Shown here one piece after another: positions 1 to 10,400 of a DNA stretch of 64,000 nucleotides; the first letter of the stretch is position 1, and each line of letters begins with the position of its first letter. Below the pieces are notes generated by a model. It was not told the origin of the DNA. It saw nothing but the letters and a program-made list of their open reading frames with translations, and searched no databases. The stretch is from Pseudomonas shirazensis (GTDB lineage Bacteria > Pseudomonadota > Gammaproteobacteria > Pseudomonadales > Pseudomonadaceae). A program made the position numbers and the translations under genes. Location of the stretch: NCBI RefSeq assembly GCF_014268785.2, contig NZ_JABWRD020000002.1, forward strand, positions 1-64,000. The letters are read 5' to 3'.

Positions 1-60
<60 letters not shown>

Positions 61-70
61 AATCGTCAGA

Positions 71-108
71 ACAAACCCCGCACTGTTTTAAACAGTGCGG
101 GGTTTGTT
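71..108 (+). terminator. Terminator-like palindrome after tRNA-fMet
   Basis: A long perfect palindrome (AAACCCCGCACTGTTT and its complement) starts ten bases after the tRNA CCA end and is followed by a T-rich stretch. It is symmetrical enough to act on either strand. The rest of the gap up to position 311 shows no further clear feature and probably holds the mprF promoter. Confidence 0.8.
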
Positions 109-311
109 GTTTCTGGGGTTCTGAAAATCCCCGATCAGCCTGCCCTCGCCTTTTGCCACACCCTCGCCAGCCCTAATGGATGAACTATCTTTAACCCCGT
201 CGGACCGCTGCAAGCGCCTCCGGCAGGAGTAATATCCGGATACGTTTTCCTAAGGGACTTCCACTTGGCCGCACCTTTCTCCCACCTCGCGCTGTTGGCC
301 CGAGGCAACTC

Positions 312-2954
312 ATGACCGCCCATACCCCTGATCCCCAGACGCCACTCACCGCGACGCTGCCGGTGGCTGCCCAACGCCTGCCCTGGCTCGAGCGGCTGAG
401 CCGGTATCGGCAACCGATCGTTCTGGTACTGACCCTGCTGTTGTTCGGCATGGCCTTGATTGCGTGTCGTCACCTGCTCAGTGAGCTGGATATCTATGCG
501 CTGCACGACGCCATTCTCAGCGTGCCTAAGCAGGCCATGCTCGCTGCATTGCTAGCGACCGTGGCCGGCTTCGTGATCCTGCTTGGTTATGAATGGTCTG
601 CCAGCCGCTACGCCGCCGTTAAGCTGCCAGCCGCAACCCTGGTGCTGGGCGGTTTCAGTGCGTTCGCCATTGGTAATGCCATTGGCCTGTCGATACTGTC
701 GGGTGGCTCGGTGCGTTATCGGCTGTATGCCCGCCATGGTCTGGGTGCCGGTGAAGTGGCACGGATGACGGTATTCGCCAGCCTGTCGCTGGGCTGCGCC
801 CTGCCCCCTTTGGCAGCATTGGCAACGCTGAGCAACTTGCCTGCGGCAGCAACCGCCTTGCGCATGCCGACCGGCGTATTGGCGGTTATCGCCATTGCGG
901 TACTGATGCTGAGTGCACTGCTGGTCGCCGGCCTCTATCGGCGCCGGTTGGCCGAGCAGCCGCTGGCTGACAGCCTGCTGGTCAAGCTCGGTCGGCGCAC
1001 GCTGCGCCTGCCCGGCGCGCGCCTGACCGGCCTGCAACTGCTGATCACCGCACTTGATGTTGCGGCTGCCGCCACTGTTTTGTATCTACTGCTGCCTGAG
1101 GCGCCGCCGTTTGGTGCGTTTGTGCTGGTGTACCTGCTGGCACTGGTAGCGGGCGTGCTCAGCCATGTGCCGGGTGGCGTTGGTGTGTTTGAAGCGATCT
1201 TGCTGGCCGCTTTTGCCGACCAGCTTGGCGCGGCCCCACTGGCCGCAGCCTTATTGTTATACCGCTTGATCTATGTGGTGTTGCCGCTGCTGCTGGCCTG
1301 CGTTCTGCTGCTGGCCAACGAAGCCCGCCGCTTGCTGTTCGCCCAGCAGGCACTGAAGGCCGCTTCCGGGCTGGCTGCACCAGTGCTGGCGATTCTGGTG
1401 TTTCTGTCCGGCGTGGTGCTGCTGTTTTCCGGCGCCACACCGGAGATCGACACGCGCCTCGAACACATGGGCTTTCTGGTACCGCACCGGCTGATCGACG
1501 CCTCGCACTTCGGTGCCAGCCTGATCGGCGTGCTTTGCCTGCTGCTGGCCCAGGGCCTGCGCCGACGTCTGTCCGCTGCCTGGTTGCTGACCACGGTTTT
1601 GCTGTTGGTGGGCGCGCTGCTGTCGCTGCTGAAAGGCTTCGACTGGGAAGAAGCTTGCGTGCTGACGTTCACCGCAGTCCTGCTGGCGGTGTTCCGACGC
1701 TCGTTCTACCGGCCGAGCCGCCTGCTCGAGCTGCCGTTTTCGCCGGTGTATCTGGTAGCCAGTGCCTGCGTTATCGGCGCCTCGATCTGGCTGCTGCTGT
1801 TCGCTTATCAGGACGTGCCCTATAGCCATCAGCTGTGGTGGCAGTTCACTCTCGATGCCGACGCCCCACGCGGCCTGCGCGCCGCCATGGGCAGCGCGGT
1901 GCTGCTGGTGTTCGTCGCCCTGACCTGGTTGCTGCGCACGGCGCGGCCGGTGATCCATCTGCCGACCGCCGATGAACTGGAGCGGGCCCGGCAGATCCTC
2001 CTGGCATCCGATCAACCAGACGGCGGCCTGGCCCTGACCGGCGACAAGGCGCTGCTGTTCCACCCCAACGACAACGCCTTCATCATGTATGCCCGCCGTG
2101 GCCGTAGCCTGGTCGCACTGTACGACCCGATTGGCCCTGCCCAGGAGCGCGCCGAGATGATCTGGCAGTTCCGTGACCTGTGCGACGTGCACCATGCCCG
2201 CCCGGTGTTCTACCAGGTACGCGCCGAGAACCTGCCTTTCTATATGGACATCGGCCTGACCGCGCTCAAGCTTGGCGAAGAAGCGCGGGTTGATCTGCGC
2301 CGCTTCGATCTGGAAGCCAAAGGCAAGGAGATGAAAGACCTGCGCTACACCTGGAACCGCGGTGGCCGCGACGGCTTGAGCCTGGAAGTACACGAACCTG
2401 GCCAAGCACCACTGGACGAGCTCAAGGAAATCTCGGACGCCTGGCTCAGCGGCAAGAACGTGCGCGAGAAAGGCTTTTCGCTGGGCCGTTTCAGCCCGGA
2501 CTACCTGCAGCACTTCCGCATCGCCCTGATCCGCTTCCAGGGTCGCCCGGTGGCGTTCGCCAACCTGCTCGAGACACACAGCCTGGAGCTGGCCAGCCTC
2601 GACTTGATGCGCGCGCACCCTGAAGCGCCGAAGCTGACCATGGAGTTCATGATGATCGGCTTGATCCTGCACTACAAAAACCATGGCTACGGGCGTTTCA
2701 GCCTGGGCATGGTCCCGCTCTCCGGCCTGCAGCCGCGACGTGGCGCACCGCTGACCCAGCGCCTGGGTTCGCTGGTGTTCCAGCGCGGCGAGCAGCTGTA
2801 CAACTTCCAGGGGCTGCGCCGTTTCAAGGATAAGTTCCAGCCAGACTGGGAACCTCGTTACATGGCCGTGCCAGCCGGGCTGGACCCGCTGGTGGCATTG
2901 GCTGACACTGCCGCCCTGATCGCTGGCGGCCTGACTGGATTGGTGAAACGCTGA
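312..2954 (+). CDS. mprF: MprF-type aminoacyl-phosphatidylglycerol synthase/flippase
   Basis: An 880-residue inner-membrane protein that transfers an amino acid from aminoacyl-tRNA to phosphatidylglycerol. In Pseudomonas aeruginosa the homologue PA0920 makes alanyl-PG, which changes membrane charge and resistance to cationic peptides. The first ~540 residues contain about a dozen or more hydrophobic segments (flippase part), and residues ~540-870 form the soluble DUF2156 synthase domain. The length matches full-length MprF. The start ATG has a GAGG-like site upstream. The stop overlaps the next start (TGATG), so translation is probably coupled to the hydrolase gene that follows. Alanyl rather than lysyl specificity is inferred from the genus and neighbour, not from visible residues. 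Confidence 0.93.
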   Translation: MTAHTPDPQTPLTATLPVAAQRLPWLERLSRYRQPIVLVLTLLLFGMALIACRHLLSELDIYALHDAILSVPKQAMLAALLATVAGFVILLGYEWSASRYAAVKLPAATLVLGGFSAFAIGNAIGLSILSGGSVRYRLYARHGLGAGEVARMTVFASLSLGCALPPLAALATLSNLPAAATALRMPTGVLAVIAIAVLMLSALLVAGLYRRRLAEQPLADSLLVKLGRRTLRLPGARLTGLQLLITALDVAAAATVLYLLLPEAPPFGAFVLVYLLALVAGVLSHVPGGVGVFEAILLAAFADQLGAAPLAAALLLYRLIYVVLPLLLACVLLLANEARRLLFAQQALKAASGLAAPVLAILVFLSGVVLLFSGATPEIDTRLEHMGFLVPHRLIDASHFGASLIGVLCLLLAQGLRRRLSAAWLLTTVLLLVGALLSLLKGFDWEEACVLTFTAVLLAVFRRSFYRPSRLLELPFSPVYLVASACVIGASIWLLLFAYQDVPYSHQLWWQFTLDADAPRGLRAAMGSAVLLVFVALTWLLRTARPVIHLPTADELERARQILLASDQPDGGLALTGDKALLFHPNDNAFIMYARRGRSLVALYDPIGPAQERAEMIWQFRDLCDVHHARPVFYQVRAENLPFYMDIGLTALKLGEEARVDLRRFDLEAKGKEMKDLRYTWNRGGRDGLSLEVHEPGQAPLDELKEISDAWLSGKNVREKGFSLGRFSPDYLQHFRIALIRFQGRPVAFANLLETHSLELASLDLMRAHPEAPKLTMEFMMIGLILHYKNHGYGRFSLGMVPLSGLQPRRGAPLTQRLGSLVFQRGEQLYNFQGLRRFKDKFQPDWEPRYMAVPAGLDPLVALADTAALIAGGLTGLVKR

Positions 2955-4246
2955 TGATTCGACGCTATTGGCACTACCTGTTGATCGCTTTGTTGCTTGC
3001 CCTGGCGGGTGCCGCCGTGTGGTTCTGGTTGTGGACCCGGCCGACGCCGGAGGCTCAGGTCGAGCACCTGACCCTGCCCGATGGCAGCAGCCTGGTTCTA
3101 GCCACACCTGCAGTCACCGTCAAAACCCGCGTAGCGATTGGCGTGCCTGAAGATCAGGCGCTCAGCGACAAGCAACTGCTCGACCTGAGCCAGGCCGGCG
3201 AAGCGCAACTGGTACAGGTGACCCTGCCACCTGCCGATTGCGCCAAGCAGCAACAGGCGCTGGATCAGGCCATCAGCCATCTGGGCGGCGCACCGACCGT
3301 GGTTGCCGGCATCGGCCCTGGCGCAGCGCAAGCCTGGCGCTGGCTGTCCAGCCAGACCGATGACAAGGCCCGCGCCATCTCGGTCGACTTCAAGCTTGAG
3401 CAACCCGGCTGCCCGGCACTACCGAAAAGCGCTGCCCATGGCTACTGGAATGTCGCCTGGAACGACAACCCGGATGACGCCAGCGCCGCCTTCGTCCGTG
3501 ATCAAAGCAACGCCGAAACCAGCATCAGCGACTACGACATCCATCTGCCGCAGCTGCTCAAGGGTCAGCTGACCCAGGTTCTGGTCGGCCACGACGGCAA
3601 CGCGCTGAGCATCCCGGTGGTGGAAGTGCCTGCCGGGCAAACCACTGATACCGTAACCCTGTTCCTTTCTGGTGACGGGGGCTGGCGCGACCTTGACCGC
3701 GATGTAGCAGGCGAAATGGCCAAACTCGGCTATCCGGTGGTCGGCATCGACACGCTGCGCTATTACTGGCAGCACAAGACCCCGGAACAAAGCGCCATCG
3801 ACTTGTCCGAACTGATGCAGCACTACCGGCAAAAGTGGGGCACCAAGCGCTTTGTCCTGACCGGCTATTCGTTCGGCGCCGACGTACTGCCGGCGATCTA
3901 CAACCGCCTGCCAGCAGAAGATCAGCAGCGCGTGGATGCGGTGATCCTGCTGGCGTTTGCCCGCAGCGGCAGTTTCGAGATCGAAGTCGAAGGCTGGCTG
4001 GGCAAGGAAGGTCAGGAAGCACCGACCGGCCCGGAAATGGCCCGTATGCCTGCGGCCAAGGTCGTGTGCATCTATGGCGTCGAAGAAGCCGACGAGAGCG
4101 GCTGCACCGAGCACACGGCCGTTGGCGAGCGCCTGAAACTGCCGGGTGGCCACCACTTCGATGAGAACTACCCGGCACTGGCCAAGCGCCTGATCGGCGA
4201 GATCGAGACGCGCCAGGGCAAAACCAACGTAGCTGAACAGAACTGA
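2954..4246 (+). CDS. VirJ-like alpha/beta hydrolase, probable alanyl-PG hydrolase
   Basis: A 430-residue protein with an N-terminal membrane anchor or uncleaved signal (residues ~6-28) followed by a periplasmic region. The C-terminal half is an alpha/beta hydrolase of the VirJ type: SGDGGW at the oxyanion region (~residue 237), nucleophile motif GYSFGAD (~residue 304) and a late GGHHFD that supplies the histidine. Its P. aeruginosa homologue PA0919 removes alanine from alanyl-PG and forms an operon with PA0920. The same one-base overlapping arrangement is present here, so this gene probably controls the level of the lipid made by the upstream protein. Confidence 0.85.
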   Translation: MIRRYWHYLLIALLLALAGAAVWFWLWTRPTPEAQVEHLTLPDGSSLVLATPAVTVKTRVAIGVPEDQALSDKQLLDLSQAGEAQLVQVTLPPADCAKQQQALDQAISHLGGAPTVVAGIGPGAAQAWRWLSSQTDDKARAISVDFKLEQPGCPALPKSAAHGYWNVAWNDNPDDASAAFVRDQSNAETSISDYDIHLPQLLKGQLTQVLVGHDGNALSIPVVEVPAGQTTDTVTLFLSGDGGWRDLDRDVAGEMAKLGYPVVGIDTLRYYWQHKTPEQSAIDLSELMQHYRQKWGTKRFVLTGYSFGADVLPAIYNRLPAEDQQRVDAVILLAFARSGSFEIEVEGWLGKEGQEAPTGPEMARMPAAKVVCIYGVEEADESGCTEHTAVGERLKLPGGHHFDENYPALAKRLIGEIETRQGKTNVAEQN

Positions 4247-4249
4247 GTA

Positions 4250-4280
4250 GTAACCGGGGCCGCATTGCGGCCCCGGTTAC
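4250..4280. terminator. 14-bp perfect stem between convergent genes
   Basis: GTAACCGGGGCCGC pairs perfectly with its complement around a three-base loop. It fills the gap between the stop of the VirJ-like gene and the stop of kup and could end transcription from both sides. There is no strong T tract, so intrinsic termination is likely but not certain. Confidence 0.6.
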
Positions 4281-6179
4281 TTAAATCTCGACCTGAGTGC
4301 CCAGTTCGATCACCCGGTTCAACGGCAGGTTGAAAAAGCGCAGGTTGCCGTTGGCGTTCTTCAGCAAGAATGCGAACAACGCCCCGCGCCAGCGCGCCAT
4401 GCCTTCCAGGCGTGAGGCGATCACAGTCTCGCGGCTGAGGAAGTAGGTGGTGCGCATCGGGCTGAAGTCCAGTTCGTCCAGATGGCACAAGCGCAGTGCC
4501 TGCGGCACGTCAGGCTCGTCCATGAAGCCAAAGTGCAGCAGCACCCGGAAGAACCCGTCGCCATAGGCTTCGACCTCGAAGCGCTCTTGCTCCGGCACCC
4601 GCGGCCGGTCTTCGCTGACTACCGTCAACAACACCACCTGACGATGCAGAACCTGGTTATGCAGCATGTTGTGCAACAGCGCATGAGGCACGGCGTCTGG
4701 CCGCGCGGTCAAAAACACCGCAGTGCCCTCGACCCGATGCGGCGGCTGCACGCGGATGCTGCTGATGAAGATCGGCAGCGGCAGCGCGGCTTCGTCAATG
4801 CGCTCCACGAGGATCTGCTTGCCGCGCTTCCAGGTCGTCATCAACAACAGCAAGGCAATCGCTGCCAATACCGGGAAGGCGCCGCCCTGCACTACTTTGG
4901 GCAGGTTGGCGGCAAAGAACAGCCCATCGACCAACAGGAAGCCGATCAGGATCGGCACTGCCAGCAGTGGCGGCCATTTCCACAACAACAGCATCACCGT
5001 CGCCACCAGCAGTGTGGTCATCAGCATGGTACCGGTCACCGCTACGCCGTAAGCCGCAGCCAGCGCGCCGGATGATTCAAAGCCGATCACCAGCAGCACA
5101 ACGCCGATCATCAGCGCCCAGTTCACCGCACCAATGTAGATCTGCCCCTGCTCGTCGCTGGAGGTGTGCTGGATCTGCATGCGCGGGATATAACCGAGCT
5201 GAATCGCCTGGCGCGTCAACGAGAAAGCTCCAGAAATCACGGCTTGGGAAGCGATCACCGTGGCCAGGGTGGACAAGCCGACCAACGGCAACAGCGCCCA
5301 GCTCGGCGCCAGCAGATAGAACGGATTGCGCGCCGCTTCAGGGTCTTGCAGCAGCAACGCGCCCTGCCCGAAGTAGTTCAGCACCAGGGCCGGCAGCACC
5401 AGGATGAACCAGGCGCGGGCAATCGGTTTGCGGCCAAAGTGGCCCATGTCGGCATACAGCGCCTCGGCGCCAGTCAGCGCCAGCACCACCGCGCCGAGAA
5501 TGGCCACACCCATGCCCGGATGCACCACGAAGAAGTTGACCGCCCAGGCCGGGTTCAGCGCCTTGATCACCTCCGGGCTCTGCACGATGCCATGCAGGCC
5601 GAGCAGCGCCAGCACCGCGAACCAGAGCACCATCACCGGCCCGAACAGGATGCCGATCTTGGCCGTACCGTGCTTTTGCACCAGAAACAGCGCCACCAGC
5701 ACCACCACGGCGATCGGTACCACCCAGTGGTCAATGCCGTCGAACGCCAGCCCCATGCCCTCGACCGCCGACAACACCGATACCGCCGGGGTGATCAAGC
5801 TGTCGCCATAGAACAGCGACGCACCGACCAGGCCGCAGCCGATCATGACGATGCGCAGTTTCGGGTAAGGCGCTGATGCCCGCGTGGCCAACGCGGTGAG
5901 GGCCATGATGCCGCCCTCGCCCTGGTTGTCGGCACGCAGAATGAACGTCACATACTTGAATGAAACCACCCAGATCAGTGACCAGAAGATCAACGACAGG
6001 ATGCCGAGCACACCATCATGGTTGACCGGCACCCCGTAGCCGCCGGAAAACACTTCCTTGAGCGTATAAAGCGGGCTGGTGCCGATATCGCCATAGACCA
6101 CCCCAACAGCTGCCACCAGCAGGCCAATCGGGCGCGCTACCCCTTGCCCCGCTTGGGCGTGACTGCTTGCCTGAACCAT
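4281..6179 (-). CDS. kup: Kup-family potassium uptake transporter
   Basis: An inner-membrane K+/H+ symporter of the KUP/HAK/KT family. The N-terminal motif [13 protein letters not shown] lies just after the first hydrophobic segment, about 12 membrane spans follow to residue ~450, and a cytoplasmic tail ends the protein. The start was set at the ATG of MVQASSHAQ (position 6179), which gives 632 residues, the usual family length, and has a GGGAG ribosome site. A longer frame extends 41 residues upstream but that part looks unrelated to the family. It is a single gene, convergent with the VirJ-like gene. Confidence 0.93.
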   Translation of the reverse strand: MVQASSHAQAGQGVARPIGLLVAAVGVVYGDIGTSPLYTLKEVFSGGYGVPVNHDGVLGILSLIFWSLIWVVSFKYVTFILRADNQGEGGIMALTALATRASAPYPKLRIVMIGCGLVGASLFYGDSLITPAVSVLSAVEGMGLAFDGIDHWVVPIAVVVLVALFLVQKHGTAKIGILFGPVMVLWFAVLALLGLHGIVQSPEVIKALNPAWAVNFFVVHPGMGVAILGAVVLALTGAEALYADMGHFGRKPIARAWFILVLPALVLNYFGQGALLLQDPEAARNPFYLLAPSWALLPLVGLSTLATVIASQAVISGAFSLTRQAIQLGYIPRMQIQHTSSDEQGQIYIGAVNWALMIGVVLLVIGFESSGALAAAYGVAVTGTMLMTTLLVATVMLLLWKWPPLLAVPILIGFLLVDGLFFAANLPKVVQGGAFPVLAAIALLLLMTTWKRGKQILVERIDEAALPLPIFISSIRVQPPHRVEGTAVFLTARPDAVPHALLHNMLHNQVLHRQVVLLTVVSEDRPRVPEQERFEVEAYGDGFFRVLLHFGFMDEPDVPQALRLCHLDELDFSPMRTTYFLSRETVIASRLEGMARWRGALFAFLLKNANGNLRFFNLPLNRVIELGTQVEI

Positions 6180-6413
6180 CGACCACTCCCGCAGACGGCC
6201 ACATCGGACCGATAGAATTCGAACCCGCAACCAGGTCCAACATGGACCTCGCTGCAATGGCGCGAAGCATAGCGCAGCGTTCGTCGTATTTCTGCTGGTC
6301 AAGCGACCTTGTGCTCGCTAGAATTGCGCACTTTTTGATCAGAGGCGCCGCTAGCGCCCGTCACGATTGCTGCGCCACCGGCGCTGCAGCCGCATTCAAT
6401 ACCGAGGTTAGCT

Positions 6414-7751
<1,338 letters not shown>

Positions 7752-7758
7752 CGATTGC

Positions 7759-7781
7759 TTGGGGCCGCATTGCGGCCCCAA
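7759..7781 (+). terminator. Hairpin after rimO
   Basis: TTGGGGCCGC pairs with its complement around a three-base loop eight bases after the rimO stop. No T tract follows, so it may be a weak or factor-assisted terminator. A very similar GGGCCGC-NNN-GCGGCCC hairpin occurs after the VirJ-like gene and after fghA. Confidence 0.5.
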
Positions 7782-7839
7782 CCAGCAAAGCCTGCGCTAA
7801 GCATCTATGGTTCTGCAATCAGCACCAGAGACTGCCGCG

Positions 7840-8322
7840 ATGCCCGCCCTGTTCACCCTGCAAACCCCTCGCGCCAGCGACTACCCGGAACTGATCCGCG
7901 TCTGGGAAGCTTCGGTCCGTGCCACCCACGACTTTCTCCCGGATGCCTACATCGTGCTGCTGCGCGATCACATCCTGGCCAAGTACCTCGATGCGGTCAT
8001 GCTGATCTGCTGCAAGGACGCGCGTCAGCGCATTCTCGGCTTCGCCGGGGTCGCCAATGGTCAGGTCGCCATGCTCTTCGTCGACCCCGAGCACCGCGGC
8101 AAGGGCGTCGGCAAGCGCCTGCTGCGCCATGCCATCAGCGAACTGAACGCCGACCATCTGGACGTCAACGAGCAGAACCCGCAGGCGCTGGGCTTCTACC
8201 TGCACGAGGGCTTTGCAATTATCGGACGCTCGGAGCAGGACGGTCTCGGTCAGCCGTATCCCTTGCTGCACCTTCGTCTGCGCGACCGCAGTGGCGACCA
8301 CGGTGCTGACAAACACCGTTAA
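7840..8322 (+). CDS. GNAT-family N-acetyltransferase (YjaB-like)
   Basis: A 160-residue single-domain Gcn5-related acetyltransferase. The acetyl-CoA binding motif A is clear: VDPEHRGKGVGKRLL in the middle, followed by the LDVNEQNPQALGFYLHEGF segment typical of YjaB-like members. The substrate is unknown. The ATG at 7840 (MPALFTLQTP) was chosen because it begins the conserved fold; an in-frame ATG at 7807 would add 11 residues. It is free-standing between the rimO hairpin and the pseudouridine-synthase-like gene. Confidence 0.85.
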   Translation: MPALFTLQTPRASDYPELIRVWEASVRATHDFLPDAYIVLLRDHILAKYLDAVMLICCKDARQRILGFAGVANGQVAMLFVDPEHRGKGVGKRLLRHAISELNADHLDVNEQNPQALGFYLHEGFAIIGRSEQDGLGQPYPLLHLRLRDRSGDHGADKHR

Positions 8323-8401
8323 AGCAGCAGATTCCCGGCCCCCAACAACGCGCGGGCAGGTACAATGGCAGGTCTTAATCTGCCTTTAGCGAATCGTCTC
8401 C

Positions 8402-9112
8402 ATGTCTGAACCCGTACGCCTGTCCAAACGCCTCATCGAGCAACTCGGCTGCTCCCGCCGCGAGGCCGAGCAGTACATCGAAGGCGGCTGGGTGACGGTG
8501 GATGGCGTGGTCGTCGAGCAGCCCCAGTTCAAAGTCGAGGGCCAGCAGGTCGCACTGCTGCCAGGGGCCCGCGCCGAGGCGCCGGCACTGGTGACCTTGC
8601 TGCTCAATCAACCCGCCGGGATGGACCCGGAGAGTGCCCGCGCGAGCATGGTCATGGACACCCTCAGCGAAGCCCACAGCCAGGATGTGCGCCCGTTGCA
8701 CAGCCACTTCACCCGGCTGACCTGCATGGCGCCGCTGGAGCGCGGCGTCAGCGGCTTGCAGTTGTTCACCCAGGACTGGAAAGTCAGCGGCAAGATTGAA
8801 CGCGACCTGCGCAAGCTCGAACAGGAATTCATCATCGAGGTGCGCGGCGAAGCCACCCCACAAGCCTTTGAGCGGCTTGCCCGTGGCGTGTCGCGCAATG
8901 ATCGCGAACTGCCCAAGGCCAAGGCCAGCTGGCAGAACGAAACCCACCTGCGCATGGTTGTGAAGAATCCGCAGCGCGGCGATATCAGCGACCTGTGCGC
9001 CAGCCTGAAGCTGGAGATCGTCAGCATGCGCCGCATCCGCGTCGGTGGTGTATCGATGGGCAAGCTGCCGCTGGGCCAATGGCGCTACGTAGCCGCAACC
9101 GAACGTTTCTAA
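8402..9112 (+). CDS. RsuA/RluF-like S4-domain protein with altered catalytic motif
   Basis: A 236-residue protein with an N-terminal S4 RNA-binding domain (residues ~5-45, with LSKRL and the SRREAEQYI helix) and a C-terminal pseudouridine-synthase fold like RsuA/RluF. The family motif GRLDxxSxGL is read here as APLERGVSGL (residues 110-119), so the essential catalytic aspartate is a glutamate (E113) and the preceding G-R is lost. The usual R-Q-I-R-R segment near the C terminus is also replaced. It most likely still binds RNA, but enzyme activity is doubtful. A TACAAT at 8361 could be its -10. Confidence 0.8.
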   Translation: MSEPVRLSKRLIEQLGCSRREAEQYIEGGWVTVDGVVVEQPQFKVEGQQVALLPGARAEAPALVTLLLNQPAGMDPESARASMVMDTLSEAHSQDVRPLHSHFTRLTCMAPLERGVSGLQLFTQDWKVSGKIERDLRKLEQEFIIEVRGEATPQAFERLARGVSRNDRELPKAKASWQNETHLRMVVKNPQRGDISDLCASLKLEIVSMRRIRVGGVSMGKLPLGQWRYVAATERF

Positions 9113-9120
9113 GGAATACC

Positions 9121-9141
9121 GCCGCGCCAGCTCGGCGCGGC
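9121..9141 (+). terminator. Hairpin between S4-domain gene and yehS
   Basis: GCCGCGCC and GGCGCGGC pair around a five-base loop, followed by TTT. It is a short, weak terminator candidate. Confidence 0.45.
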
Positions 9142-9161
9142 TTTGAACAGGATTTGCAACA

Positions 9162-9623
9162 ATGAACCACAATGACGTCCTGCGCAGCCTGCGCTACATG
9201 CTCAAGGTCAATGACGCCAAGATCATCGAGATCGTCGGCCTGTCCGGCCTCACGGTGTCCGCCGACGAAGTCGCAAGCTACATGAAGAAAGAAGAAGAGG
9301 AAGGCTATGTGCGTTGCCCGGACGCAGTCATGGCGCACTTCCTCGATGGCCTGGTGATCCATCGACGCGGCCGCGACGAGTCGCGCCCACCGCAGCCGAT
9401 CGAAGTACCGGTGACCAACAACGCCGTCCTGAAAAAACTGCGGGTCGCCTTTGAGCTTAAAGAAGACGACATGCACGCGATTCTGAAGTCGGTCGACTTC
9501 CCGGTGACCAAGCCAGAGCTGAGCGCCCTCTTCCGCAAGGCTGGCCATGACAATTACCGCCCGTGCGGCGACCAACTGCTGCGCAATTTCCTCAAGGGCC
9601 TGACCCAGCGCGTGCACGGCTGA
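9162..9623 (+). CDS. yehS: DUF1456 (YehS-like) protein
   Basis: A 153-residue protein made of two DUF1456 repeats, ~residues 3-70 and ~91-150, each beginning N-(N/H)-(D/A)-V-L-(R/K). The repeats share the motif pair R-(P/C)-C-(P/G)-D with a following (A/L)-(H/N)-F-L. The function of the family is unknown. It lies directly before trmO with only the stop codon separating the frames, suggesting co-transcription. Confidence 0.85.
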   Translation: MNHNDVLRSLRYMLKVNDAKIIEIVGLSGLTVSADEVASYMKKEEEEGYVRCPDAVMAHFLDGLVIHRRGRDESRPPQPIEVPVTNNAVLKKLRVAFELKEDDMHAILKSVDFPVTKPELSALFRKAGHDNYRPCGDQLLRNFLKGLTQRVHG

Positions 9624-9629
9624 GTGAGC

Positions 9630-10325
9630 ATGCAGCATAGCGTTGCGCCGGTTGGCATTGTCCGCTCCTGCTTCAAGGAGAAGTTCGCCATCCCCCGCCA
9701 GCCTCATCTGGCACCGGCGGCGCGTGGCGTGCTCGAGCTGTTGCCGCCGTTCGATCAGGGTGATGCGGTGGCAGGCCTGGAGCAGGTCAGCCATGTCTGG
9801 CTGCTGTTTCTGTTTCACCAGGCGCTGGAAGACAAGCCACGGCTCAAGGTCCGCCCTCCCCGCCTGGGCGGCAACAAGAGCATGGGCGTGTTCGCCACCC
9901 GCGCCACGCATCGGCCCAACGGTATCGGCCAGTCAGTGGTGCGCCTGGAGGGGGTAGAACCTGGGCGCTTGTTGCTGTCCGGGATCGACCTGCTCGACGG
10001 CACGCCAGTGCTGGATATCAAGCCGTACGTGCCCTACGCAGATTGCGTCAGCGATGCGATCAACCTGATGGCCAGCGCGGCGCCTGCACCGATCAGCGTG
10101 GCCTGGGCTGACGCGGCCTTGCTGCAAGCCCGTGAGCACGCGCTGCGCCTGGGTGAGCCGCTGGTTGAGCTGATTGAGCAGTGTCTGGCCCAAGACCCGC
10201 GCCCGGCCTACCAGGTACCGCCACCGGAGCGCGTCTACGGGGTCAAGTTCTGGGATGTACAGGTACGCTGGCACTACCCGCAACTGGACCGGATCCAAGT
10301 GCTGGAAGTCACCCTCGACAGCTGA
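9630..10325 (+). CDS. trmO: tRNA t6A37 N6-methyltransferase TrmO (TsaA family)
   Basis: TrmO methylates N6 of threonylcarbamoyladenosine at tRNA position 37 using S-adenosylmethionine. The UPF0066/TsaA fold is seen from VGIVRSCFKEKFAIPRQ at the N terminus through LGGNKSMGVFATRATHRPNGIG, the SAM-binding and catalytic region, to LLDGTPVLDIKPYVPYAD. The C-terminal extension ends at residue 231. The ATG at 9630 was chosen; an in-frame GTG at 9624 adjoins the yehS stop and would add two residues. Confidence 0.9.
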   Translation: MQHSVAPVGIVRSCFKEKFAIPRQPHLAPAARGVLELLPPFDQGDAVAGLEQVSHVWLLFLFHQALEDKPRLKVRPPRLGGNKSMGVFATRATHRPNGIGQSVVRLEGVEPGRLLLSGIDLLDGTPVLDIKPYVPYADCVSDAINLMASAAPAPISVAWADAALLQAREHALRLGEPLVELIEQCLAQDPRPAYQVPPPERVYGVKFWDVQVRWHYPQLDRIQVLEVTLDS

Positions 10326-10356
10326 CCGCAGGCGGCCACCGGGCAAATCGCAGGCA

Positions 10357-10388
10357 TAAAAAAACGCAGACCTCGGTCTGCGTTTTTT
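10357..10388. terminator. Bidirectional terminator between trmO and fpr
   Basis: AAAAAACGCAGACC and GGTCTGCGTTTTTT flank a short loop. Both arms have the T tract needed for termination, so it serves both convergent genes. Confidence 0.9.
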
Positions 10389-10400
10389 GTCGCGCTCGCC

